NCBI GenBank assembly: GCA_900316005.1
Contig: ONBH01000005.1
Coordinates: forward strand, 1-64,000
Source: an uncultured Bacteroidales bacterium
GTDB taxonomy: Bacteria; Bacteroidota; Bacteroidia; Bacteroidales; Paludibacteraceae
Direction: 5' to 3'
Length of the DNA stretch: 64,000 nt
Below are positions 51,641-60,364 of this stretch, piece by piece. Within the stretch, counting starts at the first letter, position 1. Each line of letters opens with the position of its first letter. The notes under the pieces were generated by a model. That model was not told where the DNA came from, made no database searches, and saw only the letters and a program-made list of their open reading frames with translations. The position numbers and the translations under genes were made by a program.

Positions 51641-51712
51641 GTTATTTTACAACAAACAGGTTCATAGTTAACCAATTTTCTGCAAAAACGAAGAAAAATT
51701 GCAAAATTATGG

Positions 51713-51752
51713 CATATACTCTTGTATATGTCATTTTTTTTTTGTACCTTTG
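51713..51752 (+). promoter_or_regulatory. Promoter with palindrome, DUF262/ATPase operon
   Basis: CATATAC-TCTT-GTATATG (51713-51730) overlaps the -33 TTG; TACCTTTG lies at 51745-51752. The upstream box GCAAAATTATGGCATATAC is shared with the promoter at 62214. Confidence 0.85.
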
Positions 51753-51786
51753 CACCCTGTAAAGGTTTGTAAGGTAAAATACATAA

Positions 51787-52965
51787 TTGCAATTGCATAT
51801 GAAAACAGAAAATAGCATAGATTTAGAAATGAAAATAGATGAGAACTCAACGCAACTTGATTTTGAAGGGGAGGAAACTCTAAATCCTTCAATTAGCGCT
51901 AAATCATCTATTGGTAGTGTATATCCCAATGCTGTCTTGAATATTGTACGTGATACGGCATCTGTATTTCAGTTAAAGAGAAAGAGGGAAAAATGTCCAC
52001 CATTATTGGATCTGACACCTCCATTCCAGCGAGAATTAGTATGGACCAAAAAGCAAAAATGCGAATTGATTGAATCCATTCTGATGGGCATACCATTACC
52101 TGCTTTTTATGTGCGAGAAGATATGAATGGGGTTTATGTGGTTGTGGATGGTAAACAAAGATTATCTACATTGTTTGATTTTATTGATGGAAAATTCAAA
52201 TTAGATAACCTAACTATTCTGAGAGATAAAAACAAAATGTCATTTGAAGATTTATCTCCTGTTGAACAAAATAAAATTGAAGATTACTCTTTAAATGTAA
52301 ACGTAATCAAGAGTCCCACCGACGACCAAGTTACTTTTGATTTGTTTGATAGAGTGAATCGTAGCGGTACAAAACTTAATAATCAAGAGATGCGCAATGC
52401 TCTCTATCAGGGAACATCGACAAAATTGATAGATGAGCTGGCTCAAGTTGGGTCGTTCTTGAAAGCTACTGAAAAATCTTTACCCAAAAAGCACATGAAG
52501 GATCGATATATAGTATTGCGTTTTATTGCTTTTTATTTATTGCAGGAGCATATGAGCAAAGATACGGAGACTGGAGAAATATTGGAATATAAAAGCAATT
52601 TAGAGGATTTTTTGGGGAAAACAATGAGGTTTCTTAATACGTTGCCGGTTGATGCTCCTCTAGTTAGTCATGTTAAAGATATATTTAAGCAATGCATGCA
52701 ACGTGCAACAGATGTGTTGTTGCCTTTAGGTGGATTTCGTTTACCTCAAGAGGGAACCCAGCGCAGACCTTTGAATATGGCTTTCTTTGAAAGCGTTTCG
52801 TACCTGCTTTCTCGAACCATGGAGGAATCAGATACATACATAGAAGATACATACTATGAACTATTGGGAAACCAAGAGTATATTTCTACTTTGACATATT
52901 CTGTGGATAGTGCTCAACAGATTCAAAAAAGATATTCTATTATACGTAAATACATTAAAATGTAA
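51787..52965 (+). CDS. DUF262 domain protein (ParB-like NTPase/nuclease fold)
   Basis: The 392-residue protein has the DUF262 core. PPFQRELVWTKKQKCELIESILMGIPLPAFYV lies at about 78-110 in two adjoining blocks, then VVVDGKQRLSTLFDF (the DGQQR motif, here DGKQR), then FDRVNRSGTKLNNQEMRNALY. The C-terminal half is helical. In GmrSD-type enzymes this domain binds NTP and controls a nuclease; here no DUF1524 HNH domain follows in the same protein. It is the first gene of a three-gene operon with its own promoter, followed after four bases by an ATPase. Confidence 0.88.
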   Translation: MQLHMKTENSIDLEMKIDENSTQLDFEGEETLNPSISAKSSIGSVYPNAVLNIVRDTASVFQLKRKREKCPPLLDLTPPFQRELVWTKKQKCELIESILMGIPLPAFYVREDMNGVYVVVDGKQRLSTLFDFIDGKFKLDNLTILRDKNKMSFEDLSPVEQNKIEDYSLNVNVIKSPTDDQVTFDLFDRVNRSGTKLNNQEMRNALYQGTSTKLIDELAQVGSFLKATEKSLPKKHMKDRYIVLRFIAFYLLQEHMSKDTETGEILEYKSNLEDFLGKTMRFLNTLPVDAPLVSHVKDIFKQCMQRATDVLLPLGGFRLPQEGTQRRPLNMAFFESVSYLLSRTMEESDTYIEDTYYELLGNQEYISTLTYSVDSAQQIQKRYSIIRKYIKM

Positions 52966-52969
52966 TGTT

Positions 52970-54001
52970 ATGCTGAAACAATTGATTGTAAGAAGATTTA
53001 AATCAATAAAAGAGGCAACTGTTGCTCTAAGCCAACTTAATTTGTTTGTAGGAGCAAATTCAGCAGGAAAATCATCTGCTATTCAGGCACTCATGTTAGC
53101 TCTGGATAACAACATGATTGGAGCTGATGAGCAATTATGTGAAATGGTTCATCTACGAGCAAGTTCTTTCAATGAACTCCGTTGTTTCGTGCTTAATGCG
53201 AAATCATTTGAGATTCATCTGGATGATGTGCCATTTATGTTTCGTCCTGCTGATGATAATATGATACAGACTACCGTGCAAAGAAATAGCGATAAAGTGG
53301 GCGAGTATACTAACATATTGTATTTGCCTGCAATGAGGAATGCAGATTTAAGTCATGTCGGCATTAACTCATCTCCTCGCAATAATCCACTTGGTAGAAA
53401 TGGAGAATATGTTATAGATTACTACTATAATCACCGTAAAGATGTTTTGCCACAATCACTTATTGTTGATAAGAGTCTGGAAACATTAGAAGGGCAAGTG
53501 AATTATTGGCTGAATAAGTTAACTGGATATAATATTCAAGTATTATTGCAAGGCTCAGAATATCAAGTCCACTTTGAAGACCCGAATAAAAAGATGCTGT
53601 CTCCTATTCATGTGGGAACGGGAATTAGTTTTATTGTTGAATTACTGATCGTTTGTTTGTCTGCAAAGAAAGGAGATGTCATTATTATTGAAAATCCTGA
53701 AATTCATCTGCATCCTTCGGCACAAGCATCAATCATTGATTTCTTGGCTATGATCGCTGCGAATAGTTCTGCTCAACTCTTTATAGAAAGTCATAGCGAC
53801 CATTTGTTTAATGGTATTCGACGTTTGTTGCATGAAGAGAAACTAAAGTTGAATGAGGTGTCTGTTTATTATTTTACACGTGATGAAAATGGACTTTCGT
53901 CTGCCCAAGAAGTTCAGCTAAGTCAATATGGCGGACTCAAGAATTATATACCGGGAATGTTTGATCAGTTCGATGAGGATTTAGATGCTATCCTGAAATA
54001 A
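52970..54001 (+). CDS. AAA/ABC-type ATPase with DUF3696-like end
   Basis: The 343-residue protein starts LKQLIVRRFKSIKEA. It has Walker A GANSAGKSS near residue 30, HVGTGISFIVELLIV (signature region), Walker B IIIENPEIHLHPSAQ near 245 and the ESHSDHLFNGIRRLL loop near 275. It ends ELSQYGG-like (QLSQYGGLKNYIPGMFDQ). It lacks TOPRIM and other effector domains. Its layout matches the ATPase at 38171-39349, but the sequences are clearly diverged. ATG 52970 is chosen over an upstream ATG that overlaps the DUF262 gene by 56 bases. Confidence 0.85.
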   Translation: MLKQLIVRRFKSIKEATVALSQLNLFVGANSAGKSSAIQALMLALDNNMIGADEQLCEMVHLRASSFNELRCFVLNAKSFEIHLDDVPFMFRPADDNMIQTTVQRNSDKVGEYTNILYLPAMRNADLSHVGINSSPRNNPLGRNGEYVIDYYYNHRKDVLPQSLIVDKSLETLEGQVNYWLNKLTGYNIQVLLQGSEYQVHFEDPNKKMLSPIHVGTGISFIVELLIVCLSAKKGDVIIIENPEIHLHPSAQASIIDFLAMIAANSSAQLFIESHSDHLFNGIRRLLHEEKLKLNEVSVYYFTRDENGLSSAQEVQLSQYGGLKNYIPGMFDQFDEDLDAILK

Positions 54002-54014
54002 ATTTGTTTGTGAT

Positions 54015-54893
54015 ATGGATCATATACTCAACGAATTATCGCTCGCTGGACAATTTCAATCTGTAGATGACTTTGTTCAGGAAGGAGCATTGCCTTTAGC
54101 GGATGTCTTGGCTGATATCGCCAAATTTGGAGGCACTTTATTATATAAGAAAAGTGATTTTTATTTATGTAATGCTTTGCCAAATATGACTTTTTATGAT
54201 TTGGTGATAGCAGGTACTCCGGCTCGAACCAATGATTCTTTAAGAAAGTTGAAAAGTAAATTAGCATTTTTAATGAATGAGCCGCATTGGGATCTAAATC
54301 CGCAGCAAAACGAAAAGGCAATCTACCTTATGGTAGATAATTCTGGAAAAGAAATAGATGTTTCTGGCACTTCAGTAGCAGAGGCATTAGTTAGAAAAGC
54401 ATGTTTGGTGTCTTTTGCAAAGTCTGCGTTTGTCCAAACTCCCATCAAAGTTAAGGAAAAAACTGAAAAAACTTATGATGATGTTGAAAATGTATGGCAA
54501 AGAGGGCAAGTGTGCGATATATTACAAAAGGCGGGTGTCCTTTCAATAGAAGATTATATAATCGGTAAATATTCGGGAAAATTAGATTTCTCAAAAATAG
54601 ATGCTAAAAACGGTTTTTCTTTAATTGATTCTGCTAACTTGTCTGTATTCGAGTCGGGATTTAGAAAATTTAACGAGTTACTATGGTCACAAATCCCAAT
54701 GGATGATGCATTAGACTATAAAGAATTTCATAATAATGCTAATACAAAACGGTTTTTTCATAAAGAAATATGGAACAAAGGTGTAAGGAAATTCCGCATA
54801 ACTCAGGAAATTCGCTGTTTTGGCTATGTTGAAGGAGGAACTTTTTATGTTTTGCGTTTTGATTTGGGTCATTTACTAAGTGATTTAGGATAA
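54015..54893 (+). CDS. Hypothetical protein, third gene of the DUF262/ATPase operon
   Basis: The 292-residue protein is not recognised. The N-terminal half includes ADVLADIAKFGGTLLYKKSD and AGTPARTNDSLRKLKSKLAF. The C-terminal 50 residues (KFRITQEIRCFGYVEGGTFYVLRFDLGH) show a two-strand FRI...R.FGY..G..FYVLRFD pattern that recalls compact RelE/HigB-like nuclease folds; this is only a resemblance. AT-rich like its neighbours, it starts 14 bases after the ATPase. Confidence 0.55.
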   Translation: MDHILNELSLAGQFQSVDDFVQEGALPLADVLADIAKFGGTLLYKKSDFYLCNALPNMTFYDLVIAGTPARTNDSLRKLKSKLAFLMNEPHWDLNPQQNEKAIYLMVDNSGKEIDVSGTSVAEALVRKACLVSFAKSAFVQTPIKVKEKTEKTYDDVENVWQRGQVCDILQKAGVLSIEDYIIGKYSGKLDFSKIDAKNGFSLIDSANLSVFESGFRKFNELLWSQIPMDDALDYKEFHNNANTKRFFHKEIWNKGVRKFRITQEIRCFGYVEGGTFYVLRFDLGHLLSDLG

Positions 54894-55041
54894 TAGATGA
54901 ATATACATATATAGCTCCCAATTAGCATCCAATCCCGACAGTCACCCGACGGCTGACCGACAATCATATGTGACACCTATATGAGGATGCCGAAAAAACG
55001 AAAAATGAGAAATTGTAAATGGATAAATAGTAAATGAATTT

Positions 55042-55398
55042 ATGGCACAAGTAATACCGGCAGATTTTATCCATGAGTTGCATGGAAAGATAAGTAGCAC
55101 AAGCAACGGCTACTTCTATATGTCCAAGAAGACGGGCAAGATGTATTTCCGTTCGCGCGAAGAAGGATACCAGAAGAATCAGTCTCCTCGCCAGAAATGG
55201 AACTCCTCTGCCTTTGCTTATGTCCATAAACAACTCCATGCCATTGAAACAAACGCCGAACTGACCGCACAGATGGAAGCGGCATTTGAAGCCGCCAAAG
55301 GCAAAGCCCCTAACAGCAAAATATACACCACCGCCCATGCTTGGAAATTCAATTCGTTACTTTGGGAATGGAAACAGGAAAATCCGTTTGAGGGATAA
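55042..55398 (+). CDS. Hypothetical protein, 118 residues
   Basis: The protein starts MAQVIPADFIHELHGKISS and carries YFYMSKKTGKMYFRSREEGYQ and FAYVHKQLHAIETNAELTAQM. It is soluble and basic at the N-terminus. Its codons are GC-richer than those of the flanking genes. I have seen the KTGKMYFRSR style in small Bacteroidales proteins of unknown function but cannot name a family. No partner gene is apparent. Confidence 0.6.
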   Translation: MAQVIPADFIHELHGKISSTSNGYFYMSKKTGKMYFRSREEGYQKNQSPRQKWNSSAFAYVHKQLHAIETNAELTAQMEAAFEAAKGKAPNSKIYTTAHAWKFNSLLWEWKQENPFEG

Positions 55399-55455
55399 AA
55401 AATAGTGATTAGATTGTAATCGAATTTAAAGTAAAATAATTGCATAATATTTAAT

Positions 55456-57333
55456 ATGATGGATAATACTTTATTGTCATTAGCTTATGTAACCAGTTTA
55501 TGGGAGCAAAAAAAGAATATTTTTGATGCGTACATCCCTATTGTGTCAAGCAGTATTATTGATATGTGGGATCATCAATCCCCTATAAATCACGCGCAAG
55601 TAGGTGATTGGGTGAAGGAGAAATACGGCCTATCTAATTTTACGTATGGGGCAGCTCGTTCGATATTGGATAAGATGTCAAAGAAGAATATTCTAGTACG
55701 AGTTAATGGAGAATATCAAGTAAACAAAGATGAAATCGTAAAATATGTGCAAACACCGACAATTGATTTCGAGTCAGAAATGAATCGCTTGGTGAAACAA
55801 ATAATGCAATATGCAAAAACATGTTTTCATGTTGAATTAGAAGAAGAACAAGTTACGTCTGGATTAATGCGATTTTTAGACACTTACGCAACAGAATTGG
55901 TCTTAAGAAAAAATAAATTGTTTCATGATAAAATAGAAACTGTCAAGGAAACTCAAAAAGTAAAATTTATCATATCTAAATATATATTGGATAACGATGC
56001 TCATGATGCAGATGTTGTCAATTTATTGGGTTCATTAGCAAAAGGATATTTATTGTCAAATATAATTAGTTTTGATAATTTAGATATTTTTGTCGGAAAT
56101 TTAAATGGCATAATAGTTGCTCTTGATGCACCTATAATTTATAATCTACTTAGTCTTAATGGTGAATCTAACTATAAATTAACAAAAGAACTTATAGATC
56201 TTCTCCAAGAAAAAGGTGCAAAACTAGTTGTGTTTAATGAGAATGATGGTGAGGTCGTGAATACCATTCACGATGCAATAAACCGGTTAAGAAAAGGAAA
56301 TTATGACTTGAGGTATTGTTCTCGTTTGCTTAAAACAGCTATTTTAGAACACTACTCTGCTAGTTATTTGGAAACAAAATTAGGGGAATTGGCTACATTG
56401 TATGAGCGATACTCAATTGAAACAATGGATGCACCTGATTTCCCGCCTAAGTACTCGGAGATTGATATTGATAAACTGAAAGAATACATTACAGATAAAT
56501 ATACAAATAAAGGCACGCAAGCACTTCCAGAGCATTTAAAGGCTAAAATAGATACGGATGTAACAACTGTATCTTACATATTTAGGATGAGAGGAAGTAA
56601 AGTGGCTGGGACATTAAAGCAAAGTAAAGCAATTTTAGTCTCAACGAACAAGGTGTTAGCTTCTGCCTCAAGCCTAAATTATATATCTAATGTTCGGCAC
56701 TTAATTCCCCCATGTGTTACTGATGTATTCCTTTCTACTATAATATGGCAAAATTTCCCAAAACAATGCGAAAATTTAAATCGCAATATATTAATGAGTG
56801 AGAGTTACGCAAATATTGAATTAGATGATAAGTTGTTACAAATGTATTATGATGATTTGGAAAGAAAATATAAGGAGCAAGTTATTTCAAAAGAGACTTA
56901 TGTTCTTGCTTCGACATCAAATTTGATATCTACATTGTTAGAGGAAAAGACGTTGAACGATAGAGAACTATATACTGACGAAACAGTAAATGAGATAATA
57001 TATGAAATCAATGCTGCAAAAGATAGAAAGTACCATGATGAACAAGATAGTCATCAAAAAGATCTAACCAGGATTAGAAAGATTTCTAGATTTATCGCAA
57101 ATTGCATATTTTGGATTTTGTGGCTAATTCTTGCAGGTTTGTTCGTATGGGTTAAATTATGGAAGCCACAAACCATTTCATGGTGCGATTGGCGCTTTTT
57201 GCTATGGGGTGGAATTGTAGCCTTCTCTGGCATATTTGGCTTATTGAGTTATGCTCAGATATTTCCAACAAAGGTAGATTTTATACATAAATTGGAAAAT
57301 ATTATATATCGTCTAATATTAGGAAAAGATTAA
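55456..57333 (+). CDS. Winged-helix, PIN-like, two-TM hypothetical protein
   Basis: The 625-residue protein has an N-terminal winged helix (about 25-95: HAQVGDWVKEKYGLSNFTYGAARSILDKMSKK over two segments). A possible PIN-type nuclease core spans about 205-440: GIIVALDAPIIYNLL, FNENDGEVVNTIHDAI, AILVSTNKVLASAS and CVTDVFLSTIIW occur in the order of PIN acidic motifs. Two C-terminal TM helices follow (FIANCIFWILWLILAGLFVW and FLLWGGIVAFSGIFGLLSY, about 547-610). Strongly AT-rich. It could be a membrane-tethered RNase toxin. The PIN reading is tentative. Confidence 0.55.
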   Translation: MMDNTLLSLAYVTSLWEQKKNIFDAYIPIVSSSIIDMWDHQSPINHAQVGDWVKEKYGLSNFTYGAARSILDKMSKKNILVRVNGEYQVNKDEIVKYVQTPTIDFESEMNRLVKQIMQYAKTCFHVELEEEQVTSGLMRFLDTYATELVLRKNKLFHDKIETVKETQKVKFIISKYILDNDAHDADVVNLLGSLAKGYLLSNIISFDNLDIFVGNLNGIIVALDAPIIYNLLSLNGESNYKLTKELIDLLQEKGAKLVVFNENDGEVVNTIHDAINRLRKGNYDLRYCSRLLKTAILEHYSASYLETKLGELATLYERYSIETMDAPDFPPKYSEIDIDKLKEYITDKYTNKGTQALPEHLKAKIDTDVTTVSYIFRMRGSKVAGTLKQSKAILVSTNKVLASASSLNYISNVRHLIPPCVTDVFLSTIIWQNFPKQCENLNRNILMSESYANIELDDKLLQMYYDDLERKYKEQVISKETYVLASTSNLISTLLEEKTLNDRELYTDETVNEIIYEINAAKDRKYHDEQDSHQKDLTRIRKISRFIANCIFWILWLILAGLFVWVKLWKPQTISWCDWRFLLWGGIVAFSGIFGLLSYAQIFPTKVDFIHKLENIIYRLILGKD

Positions 57334-57450
57334 TCTTCCCGTTAGCGAATAGGTAAAAAATATATGTTACCGACGGTGTGTATGAGGAGGAGAATTTTCA
57401 ACAGAACACTATCAGCAAAATTGATCAAGTATATTATAATAATCATTTGA

Positions 57451-58281
57451 ATGGATAAAATAACTTCTATAGAGCATCTAAAAGAACTGATACTTAATGT
57501 CTGCAATCAGCACCAAGGTTTCGTCACGAATTTCTATTTGGACGAAGAAAAACATGCAGCTTGGATTCGGACAGGAGAGTTCCTGTTTGATAAGTATGAC
57601 GATACGGTGTTCTTGCTGTTTGATCATTATGCTCCGGATAATGAGAAATATTTCACAAATATGTATTATATCTCAATATCGGAGAATACAATGTTGGCGC
57701 GACTAAAGGAATATCCGGAAAAGTATATATACGACTTGTATGTTTTGGACATTGTTGGTTGCGATGAGATGTGCTTACCGTTAGTTGAGAAACTGAAAGC
57801 GATGTGTGGATATAATGACGCGACTTTAGTTCGAATGAATCGTGTTGGTGAGTTAGACGCATGTTTGGCTAAGCAAGGAGAGCATATCCGCTATGCTGAC
57901 TTGATGGATTTGAAATCTATTAACGAATTATTGCATACGCATTTTGATGAGCAGCTGGAGCAGTTACCTTTAGAGGACGAACTGGAGAAAATGATAGAGC
58001 AACGACATGTGTTGGTTTGTGATAGAGGAGACAAAGTAGCGGGAATGCTGCTGTTTGATTTAAGTGCTTCAACTTTGTATCTGCGATATTGGTTGGTTCT
58101 TCCGGAATTTAGGAATATGGGAGTGGGTAGTGAACTGTTACACCATTTCTTATGGGAAGGACGTAAAACAAAACGGCAGATACTATGGGTGAACCAGGCG
58201 AATGAAAATGCTATAATCCGATATGAGCACTACGGATTCAAGAAAGAGAATTTGTATGATTATATTATCAAGTATTGTTGA
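57451..58281 (+). CDS. GNAT N-acetyltransferase with extra N-terminal domain
   Basis: The 276-residue protein carries a C-terminal GNAT domain (about 150-275): RYADLMDLKSINELLH, VAGMLLFDLSASTLYLRYWLVLPEFRNMGVGSELLHHFL across adjacent motifs, and NENAIIRYEHYGFKKENLY. The acetyl-CoA loop is RNMGVGS. The N-terminal 145 residues may be a degenerate second GNAT domain. In this cluster it would acetylate an amino sugar. It precedes a second GNAT gene by 30 bases. Confidence 0.85.
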   Translation: MDKITSIEHLKELILNVCNQHQGFVTNFYLDEEKHAAWIRTGEFLFDKYDDTVFLLFDHYAPDNEKYFTNMYYISISENTMLARLKEYPEKYIYDLYVLDIVGCDEMCLPLVEKLKAMCGYNDATLVRMNRVGELDACLAKQGEHIRYADLMDLKSINELLHTHFDEQLEQLPLEDELEKMIEQRHVLVCDRGDKVAGMLLFDLSASTLYLRYWLVLPEFRNMGVGSELLHHFLWEGRKTKRQILWVNQANENAIIRYEHYGFKKENLYDYIIKYC

Positions 58282-58311
58282 TATGAAACGAATATTAAAA
58301 TTGATTATATA

Positions 58312-58818
58312 ATGACAGTATCAATACGTCCTTTAAAAATAGAAGATGCCTATACGTCTGTGAAATGGCGCAATGATTCAGAAGTGTTTCGATATACTGG
58401 AAATACTTACAATCATAGTATTACGATTGAGTCTGAATTAGCGTGGATAAAACGAGTGATAAATAAGGAAGATGATTATCGTTGTGCCATTGAAGTAGAT
58501 GGTATATATGTCGGAAATATTTATTTGACAGACATCCATGACGGTGAAACTGAGTATCATATATTTCTTGGAAATAAAGAATACTGGGGAAAAGGAATCG
58601 CAAAAGAAGCATCAAAACTCATTATTAAATATGCATTTGAGAAACTCAAATTAAAGAGGATAATACTCTTGGTGAAAGAAGAAAATGTAAATGCAGTCAA
58701 ACTATATATAAAATTAGGATTTAAATGTGTTAAAATAGAAAACTCTTGGATGAAGATGGAATTAGCGAATGGGGGTAAATTGTATAAAGTAGCCGTCCTC
58801 GCATCGGTGGGGGGGTAA
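58312..58818 (+). CDS. GNAT acetyltransferase reading into a poly-G switch
   Basis: The 168-residue frame holds a complete RimJ/RimL-type GNAT domain: IRPLKIEDAYTSVKWRND, CAIEVDGIYVGNIYLTDI, WGKGIAKEASKLIIKYAF and NVNAVKLYIKLGFKCVKIE. After it, KLYKVAVLASVGG is the start of a formyltransferase domain, cut off by a stop directly behind a run of seven G. With six or nine G the frame continues into the formyltransferase at 58817-59344, giving one bifunctional protein of about 344 residues. Confidence 0.85.
   Translation: MTVSIRPLKIEDAYTSVKWRNDSEVFRYTGNTYNHSITIESELAWIKRVINKEDDYRCAIEVDGIYVGNIYLTDIHDGETEYHIFLGNKEYWGKGIAKEASKLIIKYAFEKLKLKRIILLVKEENVNAVKLYIKLGFKCVKIENSWMKMELANGGKLYKVAVLASVGG
58809..58815 (+). 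repeat. Poly-G tract (7 G) at the GNAT/formyltransferase junction
   Basis: Seven G residues lie at the glycine-rich loop (VAVLAS.GG.NFEA) of the formyltransferase. Seven G gives a stop right after the run; six or nine restores the reading frame; eight gives a stop nine codons later. It is the second poly-G tract in the cluster. Confidence 0.95.
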
Positions 58819-59344
58819 TTTTGAAGCCGTAGTTAAGAAATCACAATTGTATGGATATCAAGTGATTCGTTTGATTGTGAATAAACAATGTGCAGCAATT
58901 GCAAAGGCAGAAAAACTTAGGGTACCATGTACCGTGATAGAAAAAAAAGGTGATGAACTATTTGTAGATATAGATAATGTACTCTCAATGGATGAGGTGA
59001 ACTTGATAGTATTAGGTGGATTCATGCCAATAGTTCCGGCATGGTTCTGCAAAAAGTGGACTAATAAAATTATTAATATACATCCATCCTTATTGCCTGC
59101 ATATGGGGGCAAAGGTATGTATGGGGTACATGTGCAGGAAGCGGTTATGGCGGCAAAAGAGAAATATGCCGGATGTACCGTCCATTATGTTAATGAGGGA
59201 ATCGATAGCGGTGAGATTATTGAACAATGGAAGATAATGGTTGATTACTCTTTAACCCCTTGGGAATTGGGCGGCGAGATATATAACCGCGGAATAGAGA
59301 TGTTACCTATGGTAATAGGGAATTTAGCAAAAAAGAAGTATTAA
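58817..59344 (+). CDS. PurN-like formyltransferase domain, out of frame with its start
   Basis: From NFEAVVKKSQ this frame encodes a phosphoribosylglycinamide-formyltransferase-like domain. The catalytic Asn and His occur in INIHPSLLPAYGGKGMYG, and the catalytic Asp in CTVHYVNEGIDSGEI. The first beta strand (KVAVLAS) is encoded in the upstream GNAT frame, across the poly-G. The only in-frame start here (TTG 58847) would lose that strand. In a sugar cluster it probably N-formylates an amino sugar rather than GAR. As sequenced it is in the OFF state. Confidence 0.85.
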   Translation, partial: NFEAVVKKSQLYGYQVIRLIVNKQCAAIAKAEKLRVPCTVIEKKGDELFVDIDNVLSMDEVNLIVLGGFMPIVPAWFCKKWTNKIINIHPSLLPAYGGKGMYGVHVQEAVMAAKEKYAGCTVHYVNEGIDSGEIIEQWKIMVDYSLTPWELGGEIYNRGIEMLPMVIGNLAKKKY

Positions 59345-59359
59345 TTTTGATTTTGAACA

Positions 59360-60352
59360 ATGAAACAAGAAGAACCTATATTAGTTGCTATCCATTGTCT
59401 CGTGTATAATCACGAGCCATATCTTCGTGATTGCTTCGAGGGATTTGTGATGCAGAAGACCAATTTCCGCTTTGTGGCAGTTGTGCATGAGGACGCTTCG
59501 ACGGACAATAGTGCTGTTATAATTCGTGAATATGAAGCCAAATATCCTGATATCTTCCGTCCCATATATGAAACGGAGAATCAATGGCACAAAACGGATG
59601 GCTCACTTGGACGTATTATGAATGCTGCAATTAATGCTACCGGAGCCAAATATGTCGCTATGTGTGAGGGAGATGACTATTGGACAGATCCGTATAAGTT
59701 GCAGAAACAGGTGGATTTCTTGGAGGAGCATGAGGAGTTTTCGCTTTGCTGCCATGGGTATAGTATTTTGAATGTAGACAAAGGAACGATGGTTGAGAAG
59801 CGAGTGGTTCTGCCACCTGAGTCCAAAGATGGATTGATGTTCACGAATGCAGAGAACATGATGGAGTGGTACACCAAGACGCCGACTGTTCTCATGCGAG
59901 CTGACGTATATAAAGCAGTGCCGGACTTGTCGATCTTTAAATATGCATGCGACACTTACATATTTTACTACATACTTAAACAAGGAAAAGGTTACTACCT
60001 TTCTTTTAACGGCGCGGTATATCGAGCTCATGGTGGGGGAGTGTATTCTTCGCTTTCGTCTTTTAAGAAGGATTTGAATTGCGTTAAGATTTTTTATGAA
60101 ATCTATACTCATAATCGGGAAGATGATGTGTTAGAACAGCAACTCCTTGACACTATTAAATGGGTGTCTGATGAAATTATCTGGAACTTAAAAGATAAAG
60201 AATGGACATTAGATGTGTTTGAAGGTATTTCGCTCATTAATACTATATTATATAAGGAGAAGAAATACAAAGATTTATTTGCTTGGCATAAGAAGTTAGC
60301 TATAAGCCAATTTAAACGAGTGAAGAGAAAATTTAAGAAATATATAGTATAA
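59360..60352 (+). CDS. Family 2 glycosyltransferase
   Basis: The 330-residue enzyme has a GT-A fold: VAIHCLVYNHEPYLRDCFEGF, VVHEDASTDNSAVIIREYEAKY, and MCEGDDYWTDPYKLQKQVDFLEEH carrying the metal-binding DD motif (EGDDYWTD). The C-terminal 120 residues are helical and basic. It is cytoplasmic, without a membrane anchor. It begins 15 bases after the formyltransferase domain. Donor and acceptor sugars cannot be told. Confidence 0.93.
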   Translation: MKQEEPILVAIHCLVYNHEPYLRDCFEGFVMQKTNFRFVAVVHEDASTDNSAVIIREYEAKYPDIFRPIYETENQWHKTDGSLGRIMNAAINATGAKYVAMCEGDDYWTDPYKLQKQVDFLEEHEEFSLCCHGYSILNVDKGTMVEKRVVLPPESKDGLMFTNAENMMEWYTKTPTVLMRADVYKAVPDLSIFKYACDTYIFYYILKQGKGYYLSFNGAVYRAHGGGVYSSLSSFKKDLNCVKIFYEIYTHNREDDVLEQQLLDTIKWVSDEIIWNLKDKEWTLDVFEGISLINTILYKEKKYKDLFAWHKKLAISQFKRVKRKFKKYIV

Positions 60353-60364
60353 TAATTCTCATAA

